From Desulfosporosinus hippei DSM 8344 (GTDB lineage Bacteria > Bacillota > Desulfitobacteriia > Desulfitobacteriales > Desulfitobacteriaceae): a stretch of DNA of 64,000 nt. The stretch lies in contig NZ_FNCP01000005.1 of assembly GCF_900100785.1 (NCBI RefSeq), forward strand, positions 124,001 to 188,000, written 5' to 3'. This document shows, one piece after another, positions 44,883 to 54,054 of this stretch. Under the pieces are notes generated by a model that had not been told where the DNA came from, searched no databases, and saw nothing but the letters and a program-made list of their open reading frames with translations. Position 1 is the first letter of the stretch. Every line of letters starts with the position of its first letter. The position numbers and the translations under genes are program-made.

Positions 44883-45686
44883 CTAATCGAGGAAATTATC
44901 CAGCCCAATTATTAGCTCAGTCAGTTCGTAAGATTTTCTTATACTTAAGATAATCCCCGGCATATAGGTTTCTCTGGAGAATGCATCATGTCTGATTGTT
45001 AACGATTGACCAAGCCCTCCAAATAGGACTTCTTGGTGAGCAATCAAACCAGGCAAACGCACTGAATGAATATGGATTCCTCCTAGGTCAGCGCCCCGAG
45101 CCCCTGGGATTTTTTCATACTCATTGGGATGTCCTTGAACCATAGGTTCACGAACTTCCAAAATCCCTTCTGCTGTTTTTAAAGCAGTCCCAGACGGAGC
45201 ATCTAATTTTTGATCATGATGCAGCTCAATTATATCAACATGCGGGAAATATTTAGCAGATTCTTTGGCAAACCTCATCATTAGTATTGCTCCTATAGAA
45301 AAATTCGGGGCTAAAAAAGCACCCACATTCTTTTTCTCTACTAGAACACGTATTTCACTGATCTCTGCTTCATCCAACCCCGTAGTACCAATAATGGGAA
45401 CTACTCCTGCCAAAATTGCTGTTTTGGAATTCTTTAGAACTGATTGGGGATTTGTGAAATCCACTAATACATCTGCCTTCGCAGAACGTAAGGTATCAAT
45501 ATCTAACGGTCCGGTAATATCTACTCCAACCCTTTGAGTGCCCACAACAAACCCAACATCCATTCCTTGATGTCGTGTATCAGAAGCCCCTACTAGCAGG
45601 AGATCAGCTTCTTTTAAAATCGAACGGATCACTTCTTGACCCATTTTCCCACATGCTCCTGCAACAAAAACACGAATTTTTTTCAA
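44883..45686 (-). CDS. dapB: 4-hydroxy-tetrahydrodipicolinate reductase
   Basis: 267 residues. VFVAGACGKMGQEVIRSI is the dinucleotide motif and ELHHDQKLDAPSGTALKTAE is the catalytic His-His/substrate block. It supplies tetrahydrodipicolinate for DAP and lysine, while its substrate pool also feeds dipicolinate. TTG start with AGGAGGGG upstream. Confidence 0.96.
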   Translation of the reverse strand: MKKIRVFVAGACGKMGQEVIRSILKEADLLLVGASDTRHQGMDVGFVVGTQRVGVDITGPLDIDTLRSAKADVLVDFTNPQSVLKNSKTAILAGVVPIIGTTGLDEAEISEIRVLVEKKNVGAFLAPNFSIGAILMMRFAKESAKYFPHVDIIELHHDQKLDAPSGTALKTAEGILEVREPMVQGHPNEYEKIPGARGADLGGIHIHSVRLPGLIAHQEVLFGGLGQSLTIRHDAFSRETYMPGIILSIRKSYELTELIIGLDNFLD

Positions 45687-45715
45687 CGGTACCCCTCCTG
45701 CGCTGATAAGGCAAA

Positions 45716-45745
45716 AACCCCGTTGCTAAAACGCAATGCGGGGTT
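45716..45745 (-). terminator. Terminator between ymxH and dapB
   Basis: AACCCCG (45739-45745, minus) pairs with CGGGGTT, with an inner TTGC/GCAA pair. TTTTTGCC follows on the minus strand. It can end the ymxH transcript or attenuate dapB. Confidence 0.8.
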
Positions 45746-45799
45746 AAAGCTTTTCCATACATTTTATTGGGTATGTGCTCCTTTTGTCAAATTGAATTT

Positions 45800-46069
45800 T
45801 CAGCGAACTCTTTCTGATCTGTTGTGTAATTCGACTATAATGACCTCTGAGCCCACTTTTTTAACAGTTTGCCAAGGAATTACCAGATGTTCACGATCCC
45901 GATCCCCTTTAGAACCCCAAAAGCCTGAAAAGCCTCCTCGCGAAGTTAGGATGATTGCCTCTACTGATCCGTTAAAGGAAATATCTAGGTCTGCATCCCC
46001 CACCAATCCTAGTTTTGCTCCATCATAGAGATTAATAATTTCTTTTCCGGCCAGATCACTTAAAAGCAT
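45800..46069 (-). CDS. ymxH: YlmC/YmxH-family PRC-barrel protein
   Basis: 89 residues. LSDLAGKEIINLYDGAKLGLVGDADLDI and HLVIPWQTVKKVGSEVIIVEL fit the PRC-barrel YlmC/YmxH family found in spore formers. Function is not settled. It sits between a small membrane-protein gene and dapB, the same relative place as ymxH in B. subtilis. Confidence 0.88.
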   Translation of the reverse strand: MLLSDLAGKEIINLYDGAKLGLVGDADLDISFNGSVEAIILTSRGGFSGFWGSKGDRDREHLVIPWQTVKKVGSEVIIVELHNRSERVR

Positions 46070-46082
46070 CCTATCCTCTCCT

Positions 46083-46388
46083 CTACTTTCGTAATCTTAC
46101 CCAGGCTCTTATTGCAAATGGCTGTAAAATAGCAAGTAATAACGAAATTACTGCTAAAGGCTCGACAAAAAAAACAGAATTATAGAACAAGTCTTCAGGT
46201 ATTTTCAAAAATGAAAACAATAGCTCTAACGAGAGATAAATCCCCCCTGCAGTACCGACCAATTGGCTCAAGGCCCCAGCAAGTAAGTTTGAGGAACTTT
46301 CAGTCGATCGCCACATCATTCTGTACTTTCGTTCACGTACTGAAACTACAAGGCCTAGAATTAAAACTATTGCTCCAAGGGCTTCCAT
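46083..46388 (-). CDS. Small membrane protein of unknown function
   Basis: 101 residues with about three hydrophobic segments (EALGAIVLILGLVVSV; GALSQLVGTAGGIYLSLELLF; VFFVEPLAVISLLLAILQPFAI). The intervening WRSTESSS loop is polar. GAGGGGG lies 6-7 nt before the ATG. No family is recognised. It is co-directional with ymxH, 13 bp away. Confidence 0.7.
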   Translation of the reverse strand: MEALGAIVLILGLVVSVRERKYRMMWRSTESSSNLLAGALSQLVGTAGGIYLSLELLFSFLKIPEDLFYNSVFFVEPLAVISLLLAILQPFAIRAWVRLRK

Positions 46389-46478
46389 ATCTAATCCCCC
46401 TCATGGGGATTCTATGAATAGACAAACATTATTAGAACAAACCATGAAGGTTTTTAATTGATATAATCCTGATAACCT

Positions 46479-46931
46479 TTACACCCCTGTTGAACCAAAG
46501 CCACCTACTCCTCTAGCGGTTTCTTCTAGTTCATTCACTTCCTCAAAAATGGCCCTAAAAATTGGCATGAAGATCATTTGAGCTATACGGTCACCAGGGT
46601 TGACTGCTAGAGGCTCACTCCCAAGGTTTTGCATTAAGACCTGAATCTCGCCTCGATAATCAGCATCTATTACCCCTACTCCATTAGTTAAACCAATTCC
46701 ATAACGGCTGGCTAAACCACTTCTAGCAAATACCAATGCGACAATATGTGCTCCTGGAAGTTCAATAGCTAAACCTGTGGGAATTTTAATATTCTCGCCA
46801 GGTTTTAACACTATTGTTTCCTTTAAATCAGCACACAAATCAACCCCTGCCGAAGCAGCGGTTGCGTAGTGTGGAATATTCAGCGAATTTTCGCTTACCT
46901 TTTTTATTTTAACAGTTATTGAGCTTGTCAC
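46479..46931 (-). CDS. dut: Deoxyuridine 5'-triphosphate nucleotidohydrolase
   Basis: 150 residues from GTG 46931, chosen because GGGGG lies 8 nt upstream. An ATG at 46982 is in frame, but the extra residues would be encoded by a dispersed repeat. Trimeric dUTPase motifs: AASAGVDLCA, ARSGLASRYGIGL, GVIDADYRGEIQVLMQNLG, GDRIAQMIF and the C-terminal ARGVGGFGSTG. It hydrolyses dUTP to dUMP. Confidence 0.93.
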   Translation of the reverse strand: MTSSITVKIKKVSENSLNIPHYATAASAGVDLCADLKETIVLKPGENIKIPTGLAIELPGAHIVALVFARSGLASRYGIGLTNGVGVIDADYRGEIQVLMQNLGSEPLAVNPGDRIAQMIFMPIFRAIFEEVNELEETARGVGGFGSTGV

Positions 46932-46945
46932 TGAAAGATCCCCCA

Positions 46946-47013
46946 ATTCGATATTCGTGGTTCGATATTCGCGGTTCGACAATGTACCACGATCCTCAAA
47001 CCACGAATATCGA
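46946..47013. repeat. Inverted and tandem TTCGATATTCG repeat element
   Basis: TCGATATTCGTGGTT (46948-46962) is an exact inverted complement of 46999-47013. Inside it, units of GGTTCGATATTCG/GCGGTTCG repeat in tandem. The element fills the space between the M16 peptidase stop and dut. A related copy is upstream of dapG at 41994-42010. Confidence 0.7.
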
Positions 47014-47015
47014 TT

Positions 47016-48284
47016 TTATTGCCATCCTGATTGCTTCAACAAGTCCGGTAATACAACATCGTGGCCGGATGGCCCCATTGTCATAATACTTATATTTTCC
47101 TTTTTCCATAGTCGCCCAATTACTCGTAAGACATCCTCAAGGGTGACCTTTTCCAGCTTCTCAACGACTTCCTCAGGAGATAACACGCGATTATAGGTTA
47201 GTTCTGTCTTACCTAAGCGACTCATCCGGCTACTGACTGCTTCTAATCCCAGATACAAGCCTCCTTTGATTTGCGCTTTTGTTCTTGCTAATTCTTCAGC
47301 ACTAATTCCTTTTTCCTTCATTTCCATCAATTCTTCGAGAATACAGGCAATTACTTCCTGAGTATTTTTAGGACTTGTACCTGCATAAACCGCAAATAAT
47401 CCGGTGTCGACATAGGTTGAGTGGTACGAATACACGGAATAAGCCAATCCTCGTTGTTCACGTATCTCTTGGAATAAGCGAGAGCTTAATCCACCACCTA
47501 GAATGTTATTGAATATATGCATAGCATAAATGTCTTCATCATCTTGACCTAAACCCGGCACACCCATGATGATATGCATCTGTTCAGTTTCTTTCTTTTG
47601 ATAAAATCCAATCGTCCGGCCTATGGGAGTTTCTTCGAGTACCCTCCGACCGCCTCGATTAAAATTGCCAAATTGGGGAGACAACTTACCAACAACATCC
47701 TCATGCTTAATTTTTCCGGCAACAGAAATTACAAGATTATCAGGGGCATAGTGCTCAGTAAGGAACTGCATAATTTTCTCTCTGCTTAAAGCTCTAATAC
47801 TCTCTTCCGTTCCCAAAATTGGTTTCCCAAGTGGATGATCATTCCATACTTGCTCAGAAAAAACGTCATGAATTAATTCATCTGGAGAGTCTTCATACAT
47901 CTTAATTTCTTCAATGACTACATTTTTTTCTTTCTCAATCTCTTTTTCATCGAAAAGGGACGAGAAAAACATATCACTCAAGACATCTATAGCTAGATCT
48001 AGATCCTCATCAAGTATTTTGGCATAGTAACAAGTATATTCTTTGGTTGTAAAGGCATTCAATTGCCCACCGACAGCCTCAAGGGATTCCGCTAAAGCTC
48101 GAGCAGTTCGATGTTCAGTTCCCTTAAAAAACATATGCTCAATAAAGTGAGAAATCCCCTCAAATCCTTCACGCTCATCCCGTGAGCCAGCCCCTACCCA
48201 CATTCCTATAGCTGCGGAACGAACATGGTCAATTTCCTCTGTAATGATCCTAACACCATTAGGCAGCAACGTCTTTTTATACAA
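47016..48284 (-). CDS. M16-family zinc processing peptidase (YmxG/MlpA-like)
   Basis: 422 residues from TTG 48284, 8 nt after GGGAG. The inverzincin motif HFIEH (about 46-50) with a distal Glu (VIEEIKMYEDSPDEL region) marks an active M16A protease, similar to mitochondrial processing peptidase. The GGGLSSRLFQEIREQRGLAYSV block is the second domain's RY-type signature. In B. subtilis the orthologue (mlpA/ymxG) sits next to ymxH and dpaA. Here dut and a membrane-protein gene intervene. Confidence 0.92.
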   Translation of the reverse strand: MYKKTLLPNGVRIITEEIDHVRSAAIGMWVGAGSRDEREGFEGISHFIEHMFFKGTEHRTARALAESLEAVGGQLNAFTTKEYTCYYAKILDEDLDLAIDVLSDMFFSSLFDEKEIEKEKNVVIEEIKMYEDSPDELIHDVFSEQVWNDHPLGKPILGTEESIRALSREKIMQFLTEHYAPDNLVISVAGKIKHEDVVGKLSPQFGNFNRGGRRVLEETPIGRTIGFYQKKETEQMHIIMGVPGLGQDDEDIYAMHIFNNILGGGLSSRLFQEIREQRGLAYSVYSYHSTYVDTGLFAVYAGTSPKNTQEVIACILEELMEMKEKGISAEELARTKAQIKGGLYLGLEAVSSRMSRLGKTELTYNRVLSPEEVVEKLEKVTLEDVLRVIGRLWKKENISIMTMGPSGHDVVLPDLLKQSGWQ

Positions 48285-48309
48285 TAAATTCACTCCCTCT
48301 TACTTCCTT

Positions 48310-49464
48310 CTAAGTAAAGGAAATAATCGTCTTAAGGAACGATTTTTCTTCGACTTCATTTTCACTGATTAGAGGAACGCTGTTCAGTTTTTTTTCCCCC
48401 ATCCAAACCTCTAGACGACCTAACCGCTCCCCAGCACCAATGGGTAGATTCGTTGGTTTTTCCCATTCGATACGCTTTTCCAGCTTCTTACGATCAGCCT
48501 TTTTAACGCTTACATCGAGGGGATCAGTCGATAATACTTGAACGGGCTTTGTAGTATGTTCAAATTTTCCAATCACCTCGCCTGCAGCCGCTAGCCGAAC
48601 CGTTTCAGTGTATTGAAAACCCCATTCCAAAAGCTTCTTAGCATCTCCGAATCGATCAGGTGCATTGAGAACAACAACTAAAAGTTGGCGTCCCTCCTTG
48701 GTGGCAGAAGCCACCAAACATTTGCCGGCTGCCGTAGTTGTTCCAGTTTTAATACCATCTGCATAGGGATAGTTCCATAGCAATTTATTTGTGTTCCTAA
48801 CGTCCATGAAAACGTCTGGCTCAATAAAGTGTATTTCGGTCTCTTTTAGCCGAGTAATTGATACAAATTGGGGAATCTGCAAACCATACCTAGCCATTAA
48901 CGCCAAGTCATAAGCTGTTGAATAATGCTCTTTTCGAGGTAAACCGTTGGTGTTAACAAAATGTGTATTTTGTGCACCCAAGGCCAGAGCCTTTCGATTC
49001 ATTAATTCTACAAACTGTTCTTCACTTCCGGCAATATGTTCAGCAATTGCTACACAGGCATCATTCCCAGAACGAACTAAAGCCCCTGTTATGAGTTCAT
49101 AGAGAGCGATTTTTTCCCCGGGATCCAGGTAAATTGTCGATTCACCAACGGCTGCCGCTTTATCACTCACTGTTACAACTTCATCAGGTCGACCCAGTTC
49201 GAAGCCCAAAATTGCTGTCATGATTTTTGTAGTGCTAGCTGGAGGACGTTGTTTATCAGCTTTTTTGCTATAAAGAATATCTCCTGTAGCCACATCCATC
49301 AGCACTGCAGCATCGGCGGTCACTCCCGGGTCGGCACCCTCTGCAGGTTTATTTGCAGGCTTCTTTACCGGGGCACCGAAGACAGGTCCAGCAAGTAATA
49401 AGCAAATACCTATAACACAAAGAATAACGCAGTATAAAGCCTGCGTCCGCTTTAGCCTAGTCAT
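48310..49464 (-). CDS. D-alanyl-D-alanine carboxypeptidase (DacF/PBP5 family)
   Basis: 384 residues. Signal peptide (YCVILCVIGICLLLAGPVFGA), then SXXK (STTK, 77-80), SXN (SGN, 132-134) and KTG (GIKTGTT) motifs. A C-terminal PBP5-like domain ends with a probable amphipathic anchor (EVEEKSFLKTIISF). It trims the terminal D-Ala from wall precursors; spore formers keep sporulation-specific paralogues (DacF). Its place beside a deacetylase and an M16 protease suggests a sporulation role, which is inference. Confidence 0.92.
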   Translation of the reverse strand: MTRLKRTQALYCVILCVIGICLLLAGPVFGAPVKKPANKPAEGADPGVTADAAVLMDVATGDILYSKKADKQRPPASTTKIMTAILGFELGRPDEVVTVSDKAAAVGESTIYLDPGEKIALYELITGALVRSGNDACVAIAEHIAGSEEQFVELMNRKALALGAQNTHFVNTNGLPRKEHYSTAYDLALMARYGLQIPQFVSITRLKETEIHFIEPDVFMDVRNTNKLLWNYPYADGIKTGTTTAAGKCLVASATKEGRQLLVVVLNAPDRFGDAKKLLEWGFQYTETVRLAAAGEVIGKFEHTTKPVQVLSTDPLDVSVKKADRKKLEKRIEWEKPTNLPIGAGERLGRLEVWMGEKKLNSVPLISENEVEEKSFLKTIISFT

Positions 49465-49488
49465 TTAACCACCTCAACTTTTATTATT

Positions 49489-50244
49489 TCATGAGGTAGT
49501 ATCTCCGCTCTGGTCATATGTTATTAGCTCATCAAGAGTTTGGAAAATATAACCCTGTTGCGCCAGTTGTTCGAGAATGACAGGCAAGGCTTTTACTGTA
49601 TTAGCTTTAGGATGCATTAAAACAATGGCACCTGACTTGTTAGGCTTAATTCCAAATCTTATGGCAGGATTAATAATCCTGTTTGCAATTATTTCCGGCG
49701 TACTATCAGGCCTCCAATCAACAGTATCCAACGTCCAAAGAATTGTCTTATAATCCAGGTCATGGGCGGCTCTGAGTCCGGACGCTCCCTTCTCACCATA
49801 AGGAGGAGCATACAAGTGAGTCTTTTTTCCAATAATTCCTTCGATGATACTCTCCGTTTTTTTGATTTCTTCTTGGTTCGAACCTACTGAAAGCTGATCC
49901 GGATGAGGATGAGAATACCCATGGTTTTCTATTTGATGCCCTCTGTTATAAATTTCTTTCAGCAAATCCGGATTTTTCTTAGCCCATCGACCAGTTACGA
50001 AAAAAGTTACCTGAGCCTTATTTTTCTCTAATTCATCTAAGATTGCCGAAATAAATTCTTCTCCCCAGTCAACATTAATCGTTAAAGCCATGATTTTCTG
50101 ATCCGTCTTGATTTGGTCAATAGGCTTAGGAACAGGTGTATTTGAGGCTACAACCCAACGCCCAGCAACAATTCCGACAATCAATAGAAAGAAAATCCCG
50201 CCAAACGAGAGTATTCGTCGCGAGATTTTTAAGTTAATGAACAT
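49489..50244 (-). CDS. Polysaccharide deacetylase (YlxY/PdaB-like, NodB domain)
   Basis: 251 residues from ATG 50244 with AGAGGGGGGG upstream. An N-terminal anchor helix (ILSFGGIFFLLIVGIVAGRW) is followed by the NodB fold: MALTINVDWGEEFI, NHGYSHPHPDQL (metal His), YAPPYGEKGAS and IVLMHPKANTVKALPVI. NVDWGEE replaces the usual DDGP, as in the YlxY branch whose activity is doubtful. It lies directly after pnp, as in B. subtilis. Wall or spore-cortex target inferred. Confidence 0.88.
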   Translation of the reverse strand: MFINLKISRRILSFGGIFFLLIVGIVAGRWVVASNTPVPKPIDQIKTDQKIMALTINVDWGEEFISAILDELEKNKAQVTFFVTGRWAKKNPDLLKEIYNRGHQIENHGYSHPHPDQLSVGSNQEEIKKTESIIEGIIGKKTHLYAPPYGEKGASGLRAAHDLDYKTILWTLDTVDWRPDSTPEIIANRIINPAIRFGIKPNKSGAIVLMHPKANTVKALPVILEQLAQQGYIFQTLDELITYDQSGDTTS

Positions 50245-50322
50245 ATGCGTCCCCCCCTCTTTAACATTTATGCAAGTGGAGGGACTCACAGACTGATCAT
50301 CGTTGATTATTTGGTTAGATTA

Positions 50323-52470
50323 TTAAGATTTTTGCGGGGTTGGATTTTCTTTACGGGGTATTGCTTCTTTACGAGATAGATTCAACCTACCTTGCTTATC
50401 GATTGCAGTAGCCTTAACTGTAATTTCATCTCCAACTTTTACAACATCTTCTACTTTTTCGACACGTTCATGAGCCAATTGAGAAATATGAACTAGCCCT
50501 TCTTTGCCAGTGAGTCCCAAAACTCCTGGGATGACCTCAACAAATGCGCCAAAATCCATAACCCTTGTGACTTTACCTTGATATACCTTACCTACTTCAA
50601 CTTCCTGGGTTAGGGCCTGAATTATTTTTAAGGCTCTCTCTCCGCCATCGCCGCCAACTGAAGATATGAAGACTCGTCCATCATCCTCGATATCGATTTT
50701 GACATCTGTTTCCTCGACGATTTTCTTGATAGTTTTACCTCCGGGTCCAATAACCTCACGAATCTTATCTGGATGAATCGTCGCGGTAATAATTCTTGGT
50801 GCGTAAGCAGAAAGCTGTGGGCGTGGCTTATCCATAACAGCTAGCATCTTATCAAGAATATGAAGTCGCCCAGCTTTAGCTTGAGTTAAGGCTTTTAAAA
50901 GGATTTCTCTTGACACACCCATAATCTTAATATCCATCTGCAAAGCGGTTACCCCTTTGCTTGTTCCAGCAACTTTAAAATCCATGTCTCCAAAATGATC
51001 CTCTAAACCCTGGATATCTGTCAGTATAGCAATTTGATCATCTTCCTTAATAAGTCCCATTGCAATACCTGCTACAGGTGCCGAAATAGGAACACCGGCA
51101 TCCATTAATGACAGAGTACTACCGCATACGGAAGCCATGGAACTTGATCCATTAGATTCTAAAACCTCTGAAACCAAACGAATCGTGTAAGGAAAATCAT
51201 CCTCGTTAGGAAGCACCGGAATTAAAGCACGCTCTGCTAATGCACCATGACCAATTTCTCTTCGTCCCGGTCCGCGCATAGGCCTAGTCTCCCCAACACT
51301 ATAAGGGGGGAAATTATAGTGATGAATATACCGCTTTGATCTTTCTAAACCCAGACCATCGAGAATTTGCTCATCTCTAGCCGCACCTAGGGTTGCCACT
51401 GTTAACACTTGAGTCTGTCCACGTGTAAAGAGGCCTGTCCCATGTGTACGGGGTAAAATACCTACTTCGACACTAATTGGTCGAACTTCATCCACTGCTC
51501 GACCATCCGGCCTAATTTGCTCATGGGTAATCAATTTTCGGACAATCTGATGTACAATGTCCTCTAGAATATTTGAGATTGCCTTTGAGGCCTCAGGAAA
51601 CTCTGCTTCAAGATGGCCTAGAGTTTCAGCTTTAACTCCGTCAATTGCATTCTCTCTAGCTTTCTTCTCTTCTACTCGTACAGCCTGATCTAATTTATCG
51701 TAAGCAAAGTCGCGTACAGCCTGGACAAGGTTTTCAGGGTAACCCACTATTGTCACTTGAAGTTTTTCTTTTGCCAAACCCATATTAAAAGCTTCTTCTC
51801 GATATTCTTCAATGAACTTGGCAATTTTTTTAATCTCTTCGTGCCCAAACATAATGGCATCCAGGATCTTATCTTCTGGTACTTCATGGGCACTGGCTTC
51901 TACCATCATAATTGCTTCTTGCGTCCCTGCAACTGTAATATGCATTTGGCTTTTAGCGCCCTGTTCAATGGTAGGATTAATAATATATTCATCATCCACA
52001 AGTCCAACTGTAACTGCTGCAATAGGACCTTCGAAGGGAATGTTTGATATGGCTAAAGCTGCAGACGCAGCATTTATTGCAGTAATATCTGTTGCACAAT
52101 CTTGATCTACTGACATTACAGTTGCAACAACTTGAACCTCATTACGAAATCCTTGTGGAAACAACGGACGAATAGGTCTGTCAATTAAACGAGCTGAGAG
52201 GGTTGCCTTCTCACTTGCTCTTCCTTCACGTTTAATGAATCCGCCCGGGATTTTTCCTGCGGCATACATCCGTTCTTCAAACTCAACTGTCAAGGGGAAA
52301 AAATCAATTCCTTCACGAGCTACAGCACTGCAAGTTGCAAATCCAGTCACAACTGTATCTCCATAACGAAGAAATATGGCACCTCCCGCTTGCTTACCAA
52401 GTTTCCCAGTCTGGAAGGTCATAGTTCTTCCACCTACCGAGAGTGACCTTTCTAATATTTCCTGTTTCAC
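50323..52470 (-). CDS. pnp: Polyribonucleotide nucleotidyltransferase (PNPase)
   Basis: 715 residues. Two RNase PH domains (first with [21 protein letters not shown]; second with [35 protein letters not shown]), then KH ([17 protein letters not shown]) and S1 ([32 protein letters not shown]) domains. It degrades RNA 3'-to-5' with phosphate in the degradosome. GTG start with AAGGAGG. Hairpins lie between rpsO and this gene. Confidence 0.97.
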   Translation of the reverse strand: MKQEILERSLSVGGRTMTFQTGKLGKQAGGAIFLRYGDTVVTGFATCSAVAREGIDFFPLTVEFEERMYAAGKIPGGFIKREGRASEKATLSARLIDRPIRPLFPQGFRNEVQVVATVMSVDQDCATDITAINAASAALAISNIPFEGPIAAVTVGLVDDEYIINPTIEQGAKSQMHITVAGTQEAIMMVEASAHEVPEDKILDAIMFGHEEIKKIAKFIEEYREEAFNMGLAKEKLQVTIVGYPENLVQAVRDFAYDKLDQAVRVEEKKARENAIDGVKAETLGHLEAEFPEASKAISNILEDIVHQIVRKLITHEQIRPDGRAVDEVRPISVEVGILPRTHGTGLFTRGQTQVLTVATLGAARDEQILDGLGLERSKRYIHHYNFPPYSVGETRPMRGPGRREIGHGALAERALIPVLPNEDDFPYTIRLVSEVLESNGSSSMASVCGSTLSLMDAGVPISAPVAGIAMGLIKEDDQIAILTDIQGLEDHFGDMDFKVAGTSKGVTALQMDIKIMGVSREILLKALTQAKAGRLHILDKMLAVMDKPRPQLSAYAPRIITATIHPDKIREVIGPGGKTIKKIVEETDVKIDIEDDGRVFISSVGGDGGERALKIIQALTQEVEVGKVYQGKVTRVMDFGAFVEVIPGVLGLTGKEGLVHISQLAHERVEKVEDVVKVGDEITVKATAIDKQGRLNLSRKEAIPRKENPTPQKS

Positions 52471-52582
52471 AATGGAACCTCCTTAAATCTATTCAAATCC
52501 TTTTTAACTTGTTTTCTCTTCGACATATTATTATTATTTCCTGCAATTTGCAGAAATAAAACTATGTAACTTAATTTTCGTA

Positions 52583-52627
52583 GGGACGGTCCTTTTAACA
52601 CATAATGTGTGTTAAAAGGACCGTCCC
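52583..52627. repeat. GGGACGGTCC palindromic element between rpsO and pnp
   Basis: GGGACGGTCCTTTTAACA (52583-52600) is an exact inverted complement of 52610-52627, with CATAATGTG at the centre. A fully paired long hairpin. Similar GGACGGTCC sequences are remembered as recurring in clostridial genomes; this was not checked. Confidence 0.75.
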
Positions 52628-52645
52628 CATTACACATAAAAAGAA

Positions 52646-52664
52646 GCGGATCCCATAGATCCGC
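52646..52664 (-). terminator. Terminator after rpsO
   Basis: GCGGATC and GATCCGC arms, with TTCTTTTTATG after on the minus strand, 10 nt after the rpsO stop. Readthrough would be needed to reach pnp. Confidence 0.75.
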
Positions 52665-52672
52665 CTCTCTCA

Positions 52673-52939
52673 TTACTTCCGCAAGCCAAGTTCAGTAATA
52701 ATAGTACGATAACGATCAAAGTTACCATTCTTTAGATAGTTTAATAAAGCACGTCTCGATCCAACCATTTTTAATAGCCCACGGCGGGAGTGATGGTCTT
52801 TTTTGTGAGTCTTAAAGTGCTCTGTTAAATAGGTAATCCGTTCGGTAAGAAGGGCAATTTGTACTTCCGGTGATCCTGTGTCCCCTTCGTGCTGGGCAAA
52901 CTTTGTAATGATCTCTTGCTTTCTCTCAGGTGTCATCAT
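52673..52939 (-). CDS. rpsO: 30S ribosomal protein S15
   Basis: 88 residues, normal length. [53 protein letters not shown] is the conserved four-helix core binding 16S rRNA. GGAGG 9 nt before the ATG. Upstream of pnp, an order conserved in most bacteria. Confidence 0.98.
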   Translation of the reverse strand: MMTPERKQEIITKFAQHEGDTGSPEVQIALLTERITYLTEHFKTHKKDHHSRRGLLKMVGSRRALLNYLKNGNFDRYRTIITELGLRK

Positions 52940-53074
52940 GATTAAATTCCTCCATTTTTTTCAATCCCGACTGCCCAGGTTTACGTTGGAGTCTCGCTAA
53001 GCCGAGTCAGTGGGTCTATTAGTATCTAAAGTAGTATACATTGTAATTTAGGTTTTGTAAAGTTTTGCTCATAG

Positions 53075-54004
53075 TTAACGATCTCTAGTTTGATTCAAAA
53101 CGGCCTTAGCAGTTGAACAATCCTTGTCCAACTGTTTTAAAAGTTCATTAACTCCATCAAACTTCCGTTCATCACGTAAACGCTCTTCTATGAACACAGT
53201 GATCTCCTTCTCATATAGATTACCATCATAATCAAAGAAATGGACTTCGACCACCGTATCATACATTTCATGAAAGGTTGGTTTCATTCCAATATTCATC
53301 ATTCCTAAGACACGTCTTCCATCTATTAAGCTCCAAATAGCGTAGACTCCCCGCTTAGGAATTAAAAAATCATCAGAAGTAAGTATGTTAGCTGTAGGAT
53401 AACCCAGTGCCCTCCCACGCTCTTCCCCATGTATAACTGTACCACGCAGGCAAGGCAAATGCCCCAGAAGAGAGCTGGCCAGCTGAATATCCCCTTGCAG
53501 TATAGCTTTACGAATACTACTGGAAGATATCACGCGACCATCCTTTGTCTGGGCCTGGAGTACACTGACTCCGAATCCATGCTTCTGCCCTAAGGCTTGG
53601 AGCAACTCGGGATTCCCTTTGCCTTGAGCACCAAAAGAATAGTTAAAACCAACCACTACGTGCACAACACCTAGGGGTAAAAGGATTTTCTCTACAAACT
53701 CTTCTGGTGAAGTATTTGCCATTTCTAAGGTAAAAGGCAGATGGTAAACAGTATGGACTCCCAGTTCCTCCATATACTGCAAACGCTCTTGAGTACTAGA
53801 CAATAACTTTACTCCTCTTTCAGGAAACAATACCTTCAAAGGATGAGGTTCAAAGATTAAGACGTCCAGCCCCACGCCTAAAACTACCGCTTGTTCAAAT
53901 CCATGCAAGAGTAATTTACGATGGCCTAGATGTACTCCATCAAAATTACCTAATGCTAAGACACAGGGCTCTCTTTCCATAGGCAGACTTGTTCGAACTT
54001 GCAC
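53075..54004 (-). CDS. ribF: Bifunctional riboflavin kinase/FMN adenylyltransferase
   Basis: 309 residues from GTG 54004, 9 nt after AGGAGG; an in-frame TTG upstream would give an odd N-terminus. Adenylyltransferase domain: LALGNFDGVHLGHRKLL and SSSSIRKAIL-like SSSIRKAI. Kinase domain: GTVIHGEERGRALGYPTANI, MNIGMKPTF and VEVHFFDYDGNLY. Makes FMN then FAD. Confidence 0.95.
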   Translation of the reverse strand: MQVRTSLPMEREPCVLALGNFDGVHLGHRKLLLHGFEQAVVLGVGLDVLIFEPHPLKVLFPERGVKLLSSTQERLQYMEELGVHTVYHLPFTLEMANTSPEEFVEKILLPLGVVHVVVGFNYSFGAQGKGNPELLQALGQKHGFGVSVLQAQTKDGRVISSSSIRKAILQGDIQLASSLLGHLPCLRGTVIHGEERGRALGYPTANILTSDDFLIPKRGVYAIWSLIDGRRVLGMMNIGMKPTFHEMYDTVVEVHFFDYDGNLYEKEITVFIEERLRDERKFDGVNELLKQLDKDCSTAKAVLNQTRDR

Positions 54005-54054
54005 CGAATTAGACCTCCTAAATATAGGGAATAGCATACGGCATTCTAACAAAA

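Noticed and set aside
52467-52673. Reading frame spanning the rpsO-pnp gap
   Set aside because: It runs through a terminator and a palindrome and starts inside the rpsO end; composition is not protein-like.
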